Source of the DNA: Flaveria trinervia | Lineage: Eukaryota; Streptophyta; Magnoliopsida; Asterales; Asteraceae | Reading direction: 5' to 3' | DNA length: 64,000 bases | NCBI GenBank assembly: GCA_025506515.1 | Contig: CM046443.1 | Span: forward strand, 42,769,331 to 42,833,330 | Shown: one piece after another, positions 36,348 to 47,119 of the stretch | Layout of the letters: each line of letters starts with the position of its first letter | How positions within the stretch are numbered: position 1 is the stretch's first letter | Made by a program: the position numbers and the translations under genes | The notes under the pieces: generated by a model | Databases searched by the model: none | Seen by the model: the letters and a program-made list of their open reading frames with translations, nothing else | What the model was told of the DNA's origin: nothing

Positions 36348-38553
36348 TGTAAGGCCCTGTTCCGGGACACTCACAGCCGGTCAATCATCGCACATAAAAC
36401 ACTTTTCATTAACTTAAATAAAACATTGTAGCAAAAACATTAAATCATACATTTAATTTCATTATAAATGCTTTTGCAAGTTAATACAATGTTCGTACAA
36501 AACATCGTTTGTTCGCATTACCACGCAAAAACATTAAACAAAATAATTCCATCCAAAAAGAGCCAAGTAGCCGCCCCGTGCCATCCTCAGCAACTATTAC
36601 CTGCCAACTGGAAACATATAAAAGTCAGTGTTGTTGAGTGAGTTCTAGTTTTAAAATAAAACATACTTTTTTTTGCTTAAAACAGTTCTTTACTTTCATA
36701 CATGAACACAAATCATACGTACACATAGATAATATCATTATTATCTTCATCATTCATTCGTTAACTTTCGTTCATTCATGGTACTTCATTATCATTCACT
36801 TTCATACATAACTTTCTTACTTTTGATGACATGTACAATACCCCGAACATTATGCACGAAGCTGGTTACTGGGCCTGAGGTATATCATAGACCTCAAACA
36901 TATGCACGAAGGTGACTCCAGTACCTAGGGCAAGTACATTCACCACTTATCTTTTCTTTTTCATTCTGGATCAATGTCATATGCTACACCCCGAACATTA
37001 TGCACGAAGCTGGTTACTGGGCCTGAGGTCTTTCATAGACCTCGAACATTATGCATGAAGCTGACTCCAGTACCTAGGGCAAGTGGCAAGGATCTCATAC
37101 TTATGGGCAATCACAAAGATTAGACCCTAGTGTGCATCCTTCCGGGGTAGCTAACCTGCACACCATTGAGCTAACACCCTTTATTGGGTGTGAATCTCCA
37201 TACATTGCTTACAAGACTTTCTTACTTTCATTCCTTCGTTAATGCATGCATTCTTTCATTATGTTCCTCTTTTCGTTATCTTCCGCTTTACATTACATAA
37301 TACTTTCATTTCATTCATAAATATTCAACGTAAAGCCATGGGAAAATTACATACACATAAACATACAAATCTTACATCATACATGTCATCATGCATAAGC
37401 ATCAATCGTACATCACATCATACATCACCCATCACATCATCCATGACCATAAAAAGTCAACATACATAACACCCGGGAACCTCCCAAGTCAAAGCCTACA
37501 TTATACATTTTCCCCGAAATTAGAAAATATTTCAAAGTCTTTAGGCGCATGGGCATTATTCAGGCGTATGGGCATTATTCAGGCGCATGGCCTTCTGGGC
37601 GCATGGAGGACACTTAGGCGCATGGGGAACTTTCAGGCGCAGGGGTACTATTGGGGTGCATGGTCAACACTTGGTTATTTCCGGGCAAATCTACGCGCAT
37701 GGGCACTATGTAGGTGCATGAGTGCCTAGGCGCCTGGCTGTCTGGGCGCTTGGACACTTAGTCAAATTTTGCCCTTTTCCAGGCACGTGGGTATTGTTTG
37801 GGTGTATAGGGTTTGGGTGCATGGGAACACTTAGGCAGTTATTTTCAGTTGGGCGCATGGGCCACTATTCAGGAGCATGGGCAGTCTAAATCTCACTTAT
37901 ACATCATAATTCGGTCCGCAATTATCATAAAACCTATTCTAATCTTAAATCATACAACCTAAGCCTTAGAAACATAATCATAACACCATCAAGCACATAC
38001 ATTGCCCAAAATCAAACCCCACCCATACACACACGCACATACACACATACGGATATAAACCCAACTTTCATAAAACGTTCATACATACATTTCCCACCCC
38101 AAAGCAGTTTAAAACAAGTAAAAAGGGAGTTCTAGAACTCACCGTAATAGCCTTTGGTTATGACTTTTTGAAAACCCGTTTGCAATTGAGTTCAACCGCC
38201 TATAAACCCACCAAAACACACCCGAACACATGTAAACACACATAAACATATAACTGAGGCTAAGGCCAGTCAAAAACATCATAAACTCGTGAATTCTTAC
38301 CTTGAATTCGACCTTCTACTCTTGTTCTTCTAAAAATCCTAATTCTACACTTTTTCTCTCTAAAACATCCGAATGTTGAGTGTGTGTGTGTAGGCTCAAG
38401 GGCAGCCATTCCACCTTTATCACCAACTTTTGAACTTTTTGTCCTTTTGGACTCTTTTACCCCTTAACTTGGGTTTTATAGATCTTCTTTCTTTTCTTTC
38501 ACTTGGTAACTTCCTTTTCTTTCTTATCTTTAAAGAAATAACCAGGTGTTACA
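36348..38553 (-). repeat. Gypsy-A 5' LTR (right copy)
   Basis: 2,206 bp, about 200 bp longer than its partner. The CCGAACATTATGCACGAAGC block is present twice (about 36841 and 36989) with an extra spacer. The GGCGCATGGGCAC-type tandem array is at 37535-37880. Confidence 0.93.
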
Positions 38554-38908
38554 GATTTGGGTGTTAGTATGGTTATGACTATGTTACAAATGTGTTTCTA
38601 TGGCTTAGAATGCTAGTGTTAAGCTTAGAACATGTTAGATGATGTATTGGAGACTAAAATATGTTTAGTGTAAGTTGGTTGCCCATGCGCCTAAATAGTG
38701 GCCCATGCGCCCAATGGGTGAAGTTACCAAAGTGTTCCCCAGACACCTGAAACCCCATGCGCCCAAATAGTTCCCATGCGCCCAAAGCTCACGCGCCCCA
38801 ATAGCGTGCATGTGCCTAAGTTAGGATTAAATTTACTAAGTGTTCCATGCGCCTGAAAAGCCCATGCACCTAGGCACTCATGCGCCTATATAGTGCCCAT
38901 GCGCCTAG

Positions 38909-41229
38909 TGTCACACCCCCGCTAAGAGCGGAAACACGGGGTTGCGACGAGACGGGAATCGTCATAACACATGGTAAGCGATAGAGATGCAATAATAAAA
39001 TGATGACAAGCGTGTCATGACGACACCCGACAACAAGGGGACTTGTGTCGTGTATAGTCAATGTTCACGACAACATAGCCATATGCATAATAGGATAAAC
39101 GATTCACATAATCACATAAAGATGAAATTGTAATGTAAATTCCCACAACCCGGGAACAAGTTTCAAAAGATGTAATTGTTTACACAGTTCAACATTGTTC
39201 AAAGTAACTGTTTGTCAAACATGTTTAGTCCAAAAATGCATCCTAGGGTCTCCACTAAGGCAGCACACCTAGAACCTCAGCTAGCATGATCACCTGAAAA
39301 GATATGCTCAAAATGGTCAACAAAATTGTTGGTGAGCTCGCAGGTTTAAGTAATAAAAATGTAAGTAATGTTGTATAAAGTAAATGATATGGAATACCGT
39401 GAATACAGTTATATACACAAGTAAAATCACATGACATGAGCTTTGCAACCAAACCTAGCGACGTACACAAAGAAATTGTCGGCGTATATTCACCCAAGAC
39501 CCGTACCTGGCTATTGTTGGTACTAACTAGTATACCAACACGAGGGTGGGGGTGTCAACCCAGTAGTACTACCAATACCTAACCGTCGGTTCCCAAACTG
39601 GAATTAAATAGTTGCAAAGATAGAACCACACAGCAGACCCAAGCATGTATCAGATAAGTACTTGTAACACAGTATCACGTTGATTCCTTGTATGAAAATT
39701 GTATGTATGTAGTACAGCGTAGAAAACGGGCGAGCATACTTTTCCCCCATGTTTGTAAATGTTTGTAAAATAGTATAAGCATAAAAAGGGGCCACGAAAC
39801 TCACTTGTTAAGTGGTAAGTATGAAAGGTCGAGATTTCCAACAGTTGAATGCAATGATCGGTCAAACACCTATGGACAGTTATGGTCAAGCATTAATGAC
39901 ATGTATAAAGCGTATAGTAATGTTTGGTCGGTTCGGGTTGTATCGGTTCGGTCGTGGGTAGCACACACACAAGCAGACACACGCATCATCAGACACACGA
40001 CGGGACCAGACGCTCGACCCACGTTCCATTCGTACGAATCAACCTTCAATCGTGCGAATTAGCTACTTTCGTGCGATTGAACCTTCATTCGTGCGATTGG
40101 ACTCAGTCGCACCACACAGCACACCCATTCGCACGACCCAACCTCCATGCGCACGAATCAACCCTCAATCGTGCGAATTAGCTACTTCCGTGCGATTGAA
40201 CCTTCATTTGTGCGATTGGACTCCAGTCGTGCGAAACACGCACAATCGCATACACTCAGTCGGTCGCCTCACTCAATCGCACACAACCATCCACACGCAT
40301 GACTCGGTCGCATACAGACACCCAGTCGCACGACTCAGTCGCACGACATGCCTAGTCGCACAACTCAGTCGCATGATAGACTCAGACGCATGATTCAGTC
40401 GCACGACTCACTCAGTCGCACGGCTCAATCGCATGACAGACCCAGTCGCCCGAACTGCAGAATCGCGACTGTGGTCGGGCTGAGCAGCCCCCGAGCTGCT
40501 CTAGCGTGGGTTTTATACCACGAGGACCTCCAGAAACACTCAACAAACATACACAAACATGAAACACAAGCAGAAAGACCTCACACGCACCCACTCGACC
40601 TCATGTGCTCGGATGAACCCGAGCACCCGAAACCCTAGAAATCGCAGCAGTATAACCGAACCAAAACGGGTTGAACTAGGTTGTCTACCTGCTAGGAACG
40701 CGTACACACGATGATACCCAAGATTTGGTAATGAAAACGCGACAAACGTGACGATTTTTGGTGCTAGATCGAGAGAAAAAGTGGAGAAAAGGTTGAAGGT
40801 GAAGAAGATGAAGATGAGGATAAATGGCTGGAAATGGGGCTTATATACCCAGCCCATGTTTGCAAAATTACAAGTTTAGTCTCTGCACTTAACCCTCGAG
40901 TTTCCCAAAAATTTGTTTCGGTTGATTACAATCTTAAAATGTTCGTTATATTACGGTTAAAAGCGTATTTATTGGCATTTGATAGCCTAAAATGGTTTTA
41001 TTAGTGACAATGGTCGAAATTAAAAAATGATATATATTTGGTGGTAATGGTGACGAAATTTACAAAAGTTTTATGCTTAACACACGTTCTCGAAGGAAGT
41101 ACAGGCACAAGGGAAAAATAAGCAGACATGACTCCGTAAAGCAGGAGTTCATGAAGAAAAGGAAGATTAATTAAAATATTTCCATGTTATTTATGTCGTT
41201 CGACGGACCTTGAGGTGACGGATGTCACA
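38909..41229 (-). mobile_element. Solo LTR of a Gypsy-type element, 2.3 kb
   Basis: It starts TGTCACACCCCCGC and ends GGATGTCACA; the target duplication CCTAG is exact (38904-38908, 41230-41234). There is no coding region. A good TATA box on the minus strand (TATATAAG, plus 40840-40848) sets the orientation. It interrupts the Gypsy-A' LTR. Confidence 0.85.
40020..40470. repeat. Degenerate tandem array of TCGTGCGA / AGTCGCACGACTC units
   Basis: The first half (40025-40240) repeats a 65-130-bp unit with ATTCGTGCGATTGGACT. The second half (40245-40470) consists of about 20-bp CAGTCGCACGACT units. It is CpG-rich in an AT-rich window and lies within the solo LTR at 38909-41229. Confidence 0.8.
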
Positions 41230-41677
41230 CCTAGGAAGTTGCCCGAATGTAACTAAGTGTTGGCCATGCGCCCGTATAGTGCCCATGCGCCTAGAACTTT
41301 CCAATGTACCTAAGTGTTCCCCATGTGCCTGAAAGGTCATGCGCCTGCATAGTGCCCATGCGCCTAAGACTTATAATATTTTTCTGAATTTTGGGGAAAA
41401 TGTTAAGTGTAGGCTTTGACTTGGGATGTTTCTGGGGGTGATATAAGTTGAATTTTTGAGGTCTTATGTAATGTGATGTGATGATTAATGCTATGTATGG
41501 TATGGCTATGTTTATGTTATGTTCCTTGTTATGTATGTTTATTTTCTATGGCTTTACATGATATAGTTATGAGTGTAAATATAAAGTATTATGTAACGAA
41601 AGTGGAAAGATAATTAAAGACGAACGTAAAGAATGAAGAATGCATGCATTAATGACGTAATGAATAAATGGATAAGT

Positions 41678-41998
41678 CTTACCCCAGTGTTGGTGCCAAC
41701 TTATGTGCATTATGGAAGTCTTATCAACTTCATCCCAGTACCCGCTTTGTGCTACGTTTGGGGTAAACTTATGTGTAAAATCCTTGTTGATTACCCGGTG
41801 CTGGTGCCAGGCTATGTGCGTTATGGAAGTCTGATAAACTTCAGCCCAATACCCACTCTGTGCATACGTTTGGGGCATAGCTTACAGGTGGGATCTTTGT
41901 TGCTTACCCCGGTGCTGGTGCCAGGCTATGTGCGCTATGCAATTCATAACAACTTCGGCCCAGTACCCGCTTTGTGCATACGTTTGGGGTATAGCTGA
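41678..41998 (+). repeat. Three tandem copies of a 112-bp subrepeat in the Gypsy-A' LTR
   Basis: Units begin TACCCCAGTGTTGGTGCC (about 41680), TACCCGGTGCTGGTGCC (about 41792) and TACCCCGGTGCTGGTGCC (about 41905). The same unit is single in the left LTR of Gypsy-A and doubled in the right one. Confidence 0.8.
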
Positions 41999-42326
41999 TG
42001 ACACTGATCCGGAAAGAAGTAAAGAAAAAAAGTTAAAGAACAGTAAAGGACGATAATAATGATATTATCTATGTGTACGTACGACTTATAATCATGTACG
42101 AAAGTAAAGAAAGGTTTTAAATGAAAGTAAAGTATTTTATTTTAAAACTAGAACTCACTCAGCAACGCTAACTTTTAAGTGTTTCCAGTTGGCAGGTGAT
42201 GGTTGTTGAGGATGGCAAGGCGACTACTTGGCTAGTTTTTGATGGCATTCATTTTGTATAATGATGATTTTTTTGCATTGTAATGCGAACAAATGATGTT
42301 TTGTAATTGTTAATGTTCTTTATTAG

Positions 42327-42872
42327 ACAGTACTCGTTGATCGGACAGTACTTGTTGATCCTCAATTCTCTAAACTCAACCCAACTCATACGGCCTGCAG
42401 CATTTCTTCCTCGGGGCTGAATGATGGTTTTCCACCATTCAAGCGTTGATCCTTTCAGGGATTGGGAGGCAAATCGTACCATTTGCTCCATCATGCACTC
42501 GCTTATATCTAGTACTGCCTCAATCTCGTCCATCCAGTGGTAAGTCTCAATAGCACCCTCGGTGCCATAGAAATCTTTGGGTTTGGAAGCCATAAACGTC
42601 TTGTATGAGCACTCGGTCTGTATACCATCGGTATCATCCTGGTGATCTTCCCTGTTTCTAGTGGCATTATCCCGATCCATATTGATTTGGGCAATGATGG
42701 TGGGTATGGCATTAGCGATTTGTTGCGCCACAATGTTTGTGATTCTTTTGTCACCTCCTGGGTTCATGATTGATGGCGGGGTTGGTGGTTGATTCCCTTC
42801 TTGTCTAGGATCCTTGTAGGGGCCTCTGCCTGTTCCTCTCCTACCCACACGGGCTCCTCTTCTTGGCGGCAT
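42327..42872 (-). pseudogene. Gypsy-B gag, truncated
   Basis: The minus-strand ORF starts at 42872 (MPPRRGARVGRRGTG, basic). After a linker it contains the gag domain (YKTFMASKPKDFYGTEGAIE, ISECMMEQMVRFASQSL, EWWKTIIQPRG, MSWVEFRE). The C-terminus is lost: at about 42326 the sequence changes to the Gypsy-A' LTR, next to an imperfect 18-bp tandem (GACAGTACTCGTTGATC). No zinc knuckle, protease or RT of this copy is present. Confidence 0.82.
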
Positions 42873-43302
42873 TCTAATTTCAAGACAAGCAGCTCATTTA
42901 GCATCATATAATAAGTTTCGATTGCCCCAGCACATTGATTACCCTAAAGGTCACGCCAATAGTTTCACAAAAATCATAGCATATGAACAACATGACATAA
43001 TTGATAGTTTCATTAAGCATGGTTGGGGATTTTATTCCCGAGCAACCGAATTGTTTCCCTCAAGCTTGTAGAGTTACATACTCCATACCAATTCACCCTG
43101 CAAGGTTAGTATCAGATAGCAATAGTTTCTTAAACAACCATAAGATCATCCATCATAGAGATTAAAATAAAGTATATGTCATGGTTCATAACTTGGAAGG
43201 TACCATTACCCCCATAATAAATAATAATAGTATTAGTTAATAATAAAAATTATTTCCTTCAACTGTCTAAGAGACAGATAATCCCATTTCCCCACCAGGC
43301 CT
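42873..43302 (-). other. Gypsy-B leader between the pre-gag ORF and gag
   Basis: AT-rich, no ORF. It could be an untranslated leader or an intron; nothing else is seen. On the other side of the pre-gag ORF, 44003-44432, there is an AGTAGT/AATAGT-type microrepeat (44050-44150) and no coding. Confidence 0.5.
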
Positions 43303-44002
43303 TCACATCCACTTCTTTTTCAACCATCCTAGCCACCCTAAGTTCTTTTTTTTCTGCTCTTGCTCCAACTGTTGTACCCCATGTGAAGCCATCATGGCCT
43401 GAAACTGGGCCGATTGTGAGGTCCGAGTGGCGTGCTGAAGAGTCAGCTCAGGACGATGGACGGTCTTCCAAATCTCGTCCAGTGCGGCGTCGGAGGGACC
43501 TACATCACTTTCCCAGCGGCTATACTGCGTGTACCGGTCATCATCTAGTAATCTAGGGCCTTCTTTCATGATGTGCCTAGGTAGCATCCATTGCTCGTCA
43601 CGTGGTTGGTGTCAGAGTGGGTCAAATGGTTGTGGGGCTAGTATCAATCTCCTCATTGGTGGAGGCGGAGGAGGAGGCATCCTAAAAGAAACGAAGGATC
43701 CCGGCCTAACACTCTTTCGGGCGGGTAATAGTCTGTGCACCCCTATCTCCGATAGGAGGGAGAGGTGAGCGAGTGGGTGCAATGACATGCGTTGAGTTGG
43801 AGCGCGCTCAGCTTGTGGCTAGGTACATCTAAGTGGAGTCTTCTGATGGATCCGAGTCGTCCGAAGTCGCAGATAAAAACCCAGGGTGTCCACACCTCAT
43901 GAGGTAAGCCTCGTATTCCGTCAGAGGAGTGATCCTTAAACTGCTCCAGATCGAAGTCGTCTTGTGAATTGGGTGAGCTGGTGCCTTACCTTTTCCTGCC
44001 AT
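43303..44002 (-). pseudogene. Gypsy-B reading frame upstream of gag (pre-gag ORF, decayed)
   Basis: On the minus strand an ATG at 44002 opens MAGKGKAPAHPIHKTTSIW for 58 codons, to a TAG at 43829. After frameshifts the frame 43587-43303 reads MLPRHIMKEGPRLLDDDRY, then SRWESDVGPSDAALDEIWK and a basic Trp-rich end. Codon-like composition across about 700 bp between PBS and gag suggests an ancestral ORF of about 230 codons. I do not recognise the protein. Confidence 0.5.
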
Positions 44003-44432
44003 AGTCTCAGATAACCTGTAAAATTATCATGAGTAATTTGGTTTCTCATAGCTCGTGGTAGTAATAGTACAAGTAATAGTAGCAGTACTTATAGTAGTGA
44101 TGGTAGTAGAATCAGTGATCAATAGTGTCAATAATAGTATCAGAAATCAATAGTCTCGTCAAATGACAACATATAGAAAGGTTCTTTTAGTAAAACTCTT
44201 AGACCACACAAAGAAAATTTTAGAAATCATAAATTTCAAACAGAGAATGGTCCAAACACGACCTAAGGTCCATGCTGGAATTTACGCGTACGGTAAATTC
44301 ATGATTACGTTGATCAAGTGTAATCATCAATTTACCCAACCGATCATCCCAACACTTTCTATAAGGGTGGTCCTAAGGCATCAGGGTTGTAACCTAGGGT
44401 CTACTATGGTATTCCCAAATTCTCTACAACCT

Positions 44433-44445
44433 TTGGCTCTGATAC
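44433..44445 (-). promoter_or_regulatory. Gypsy-B primer-binding site (initiator Met-tRNA)
   Basis: The minus strand reads TGGTATCAGAGCC. The LTR-like terminus TGTCACAG lies 35 bp away at 44481, so either the LTR boundary is nearer than I place it or a spacer exists. Confidence 0.8.
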
Positions 44446-45128
44446 CAATCCATCACTCCCTGGGCCTAGGTAGGGTGGGATGTCACAGACTAGCAATACA
44501 TATGGCAGCAGAAACAAACCATCATAAGAGCACAAAATGAGAGAACATCACATGGCATTAAAAGTTTAAAATCAACCCGGGCTAGAAATAGATTTAGCCC
44601 TCAAATTAAATTGTACATCCAACATAAGGACAAAATGTGTAGATTAACAATAATTAAAAATTGTTCAAATTGTTTTAAAAATCAGACAAGCCAATGCCAT
44701 GGTAACGGTGCTAGGTCAAGGTCTTCAACAATAGCTGGAGTCCCTTCATGGATTACATGAAACATGCTCAAAAATAAATTTGTGTCAACTAAAAAGGTGA
44801 TGAATTCAAGTGCTTAAAAATTAAAAACAAGGATTCATTAGAATCCACACTTTATTTAAAAGTCATAGTATCATCATTGTGGGGATCACAATCAACCCTG
44901 CACTCAGCCCCGGCTAGCCTCTACAAAAATTATGTTACCGGTTCAATCCCCTTGGGGAGAACTGAGCCTCAAACCAGTGGACCATACCTGCCAGATGGTC
45001 CACCATAGTATCTTATGAAACCAGTTTTATGCCACAAATGACCCCGCAGGATCTCAGTGTGGTACCCTTCCATTCATCACGGAAGGCATTGTGTGTGGGG
45101 GATTCCCCAAGTAGATCTACCCATATAA

Positions 45129-45231
45129 ACAAGCGGTTCACAAAAAAATTAATGACTGTGATACAAGCGGTTCACAAAAGAATTAATGACTGTGATACAA
45201 GCGGTTCACAAAAGAATTAATGACTGTGATA
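45129..45231. repeat. 34-bp tandem repeat, three copies
   Basis: Units of AAGCGGTTCACAAAAGAATT... repeat almost perfectly three times, directly beside the insertion at 45239, inside the Gypsy-B LTR. Confidence 0.85.
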
Positions 45232-45238
45232 AAAGTAT

Positions 45239-47119
45239 TGATAGGGTCTAAAAATGCATATTAAATATAAATATTTACTATGTTTTTAAGTAACTTTGGT
45301 ATAACTCTTAAATAATTTTAGTCCTAATTGATTCATATTTGAATTTTACAAGTTTAAAGTGAAAAAATGAGCCAAAATGATGTACTTTAAATGACAAGTG
45401 AAACTTTAAATACATTTTATATATTATTATCAAAATCAATAGGCTTAGTTCCTTGTATATAAAGTCATTTACTTTAATGAGAAAGCAAAATTTTTATGTA
45501 GATGGCATAATGCAATTATGTTGACTATTGTGGGTTTAAATAAAATGCTAATTGATGATTCATATTTGGGAACAAAATTATCCACGTGAAGGTAGTATCA
45601 TCTTTTAAGGTTATTTTGTCAAAGTTACACATAATAATAAAACTAATTTAATAATTGTTAAAATTGAAGGTAGTTCGCGTGAAGGTTCCACGGGGGATTT
45701 AAAATATGTCACATGTGAGTGGACGTTTGAATGGATACAAATATCAAACTTGAAGGCGGCTCATGGATACAAAAAAACCATACATTGTTAATATATAATA
45801 AATAAGCGATGGCAAGAAAAAGGACGAAAGAGGAGATTGAAAAAAAACAAGATTCAACCTTTTTCATTATTTTAAATTCAATCTTGAAGCTTGAGAGTAC
45901 AATTAGAGATCAATCTTGAAAAAAAAGCAAGATCAGAGAGCATGGATTGACACATTCAAGAATTGAAGATCATTCGGTTTTGTTTCATTTTCGATTGTTT
46001 TTTTTCTTTGTTTCATTGATTCTTTTATTTGTGTTATTCAAGTTTGCAACTTTATCATTGTTCGTAATGCATTCGATCATTATAAGTAGCTAACTTTTTA
46101 GTACTACCTAGGTTGGGTTGAAAACTATTCATGTTTTGATTAATTATTTGGTTTTGACTTCGTATATTTGTTTATTAATCATAGAACTTGATTATTCTCA
46201 ATTAAATATGAACTCGTATATTGTTTTATACTTAAATGTTATTGCCATGCTCGTGTATGTTTTATCTAGATTGATTGTGTGACATCTAGATTAGGTTTGC
46301 ACGTTAAAATTAATTACTTTGTGTTTTTTATTTTAAACTTTGATTAGAGATAATCTTAGGAGCATTGGTTGTGATTTGATAGTATTTTTTCAATGTGCTA
46401 CATTATCTAAAACCTAGGGGTGATAGATATTCCTTAAAACCTCCTACCCGTTGTTTGTTAGGTTTATGTTTCGTGAGAGCATGTTTTGCCTTTCATTCGT
46501 GGTGTTAGTGTTTTAGGGTATTTAATTAGATTTAATTAAGTTGTCCTTTATCTTAGGGTTAGAAAATATAATCTTAAAGATAACGCAGTAGAAAACCTAG
46601 GGGCGATCTTCCATTAGACATTTTAATAAACCTATCTAGTGCCTTACACGTGTCTTTGGTTTTCTTAGAGAGTAGCAACATACCTAGTTAACCCTAGATC
46701 TGTACTTTTAGAGATAGCCATACGAGTCATTACCTTTGTATCATTACATGTTAGTTGGATCCCTACCTAGGTAGTTATTTAACATATTTGATCGTATTCA
46801 AGATTCAAGTTTGAATTCTTATTTGATTATTTCCTTCGTCGTGTTTCCAATAATTAATTTAGTTAAATTATTTGTTTTGTTTATTAATATTAATTAGTTA
46901 AAATATTAAAATTAATAGGTTAGAAGTCGCCAAAGGTCTATCATCGAGAACCGTCATTAGTGTCCACGGAATCGATATCCAGACTTACCTAAACTTTACT
47001 ATAACACGACCGGTACACTTGCCGTTTGTGTGAAGTTTAGTTGGGAATGTCCAATTTTTAAAACTAATTTGTGAAAAATGCTTTTATAATAATTTAATAT
47101 ATATAATTTTAACACATCA
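45239..47119. mobile_element. TG...CA insertion of 1.9 kb (solo LTR or non-autonomous LTR element)
   Basis: It begins TGATAGGGTCTAAAAATGCA, ends TTTTAACACATCA, and is flanked by exact AGTAT (45234-45238, 47120-47124). There are no ORFs; it is AT-rich. Near its right end is the GC-rich stretch CGACCGGTACACTTGCCG (about 47007-47024). It has no internal repeat of its own start, so a solo LTR is the simplest reading. Confidence 0.7.

Larger units (their letters stand above)
29343..38553 (-). mobile_element. Gypsy-A: complete Ty3/Gypsy chromovirus (Tekay-like)
   Basis: LTRs at 29343-31351 and 36348-38553 both start TGTAAGGCCC and end GTTACA. The target duplication GATTT is exact (29338-29342 and 38554-38558). 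On the minus strand the order is PBS, gag, zinc knuckles, protease, RT, RNase H, integrase, chromodomain, PPT, which is the Gypsy order. The chromodomain after integrase and the initiator-Met primer site place it among plant chromoviruses. Every domain has stops or frameshifts. It sits in an LTR of its own family in reverse orientation. Confidence 0.94.
28882..42326 (+). mobile_element. Gypsy-A' LTR remnant (plus orientation), split by two insertions
   Basis: The pieces 28882-29342, 38559-38908 and 41235-42326 together read as one LTR of the Gypsy-A family on the opposite strand. The stretch around 28950 (GGGCGGCCATA type, ACACACACACTC) mirrors 31150-31200, 29110-29340 mirrors 30820-31050, and 42180-42310 mirrors 36400-36620. 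About 110 bp at its start and 100 bp at its end are missing. No interior of its own is present, so it is a truncated solo LTR. Confidence 0.8.

Noticed and set aside
40412..40857. ORFs in the solo LTR (40540-40857, 40348-40638)
   Set aside because: They depend on the CpG-rich tandem repeat and LTR sequence; no recognisable domain.
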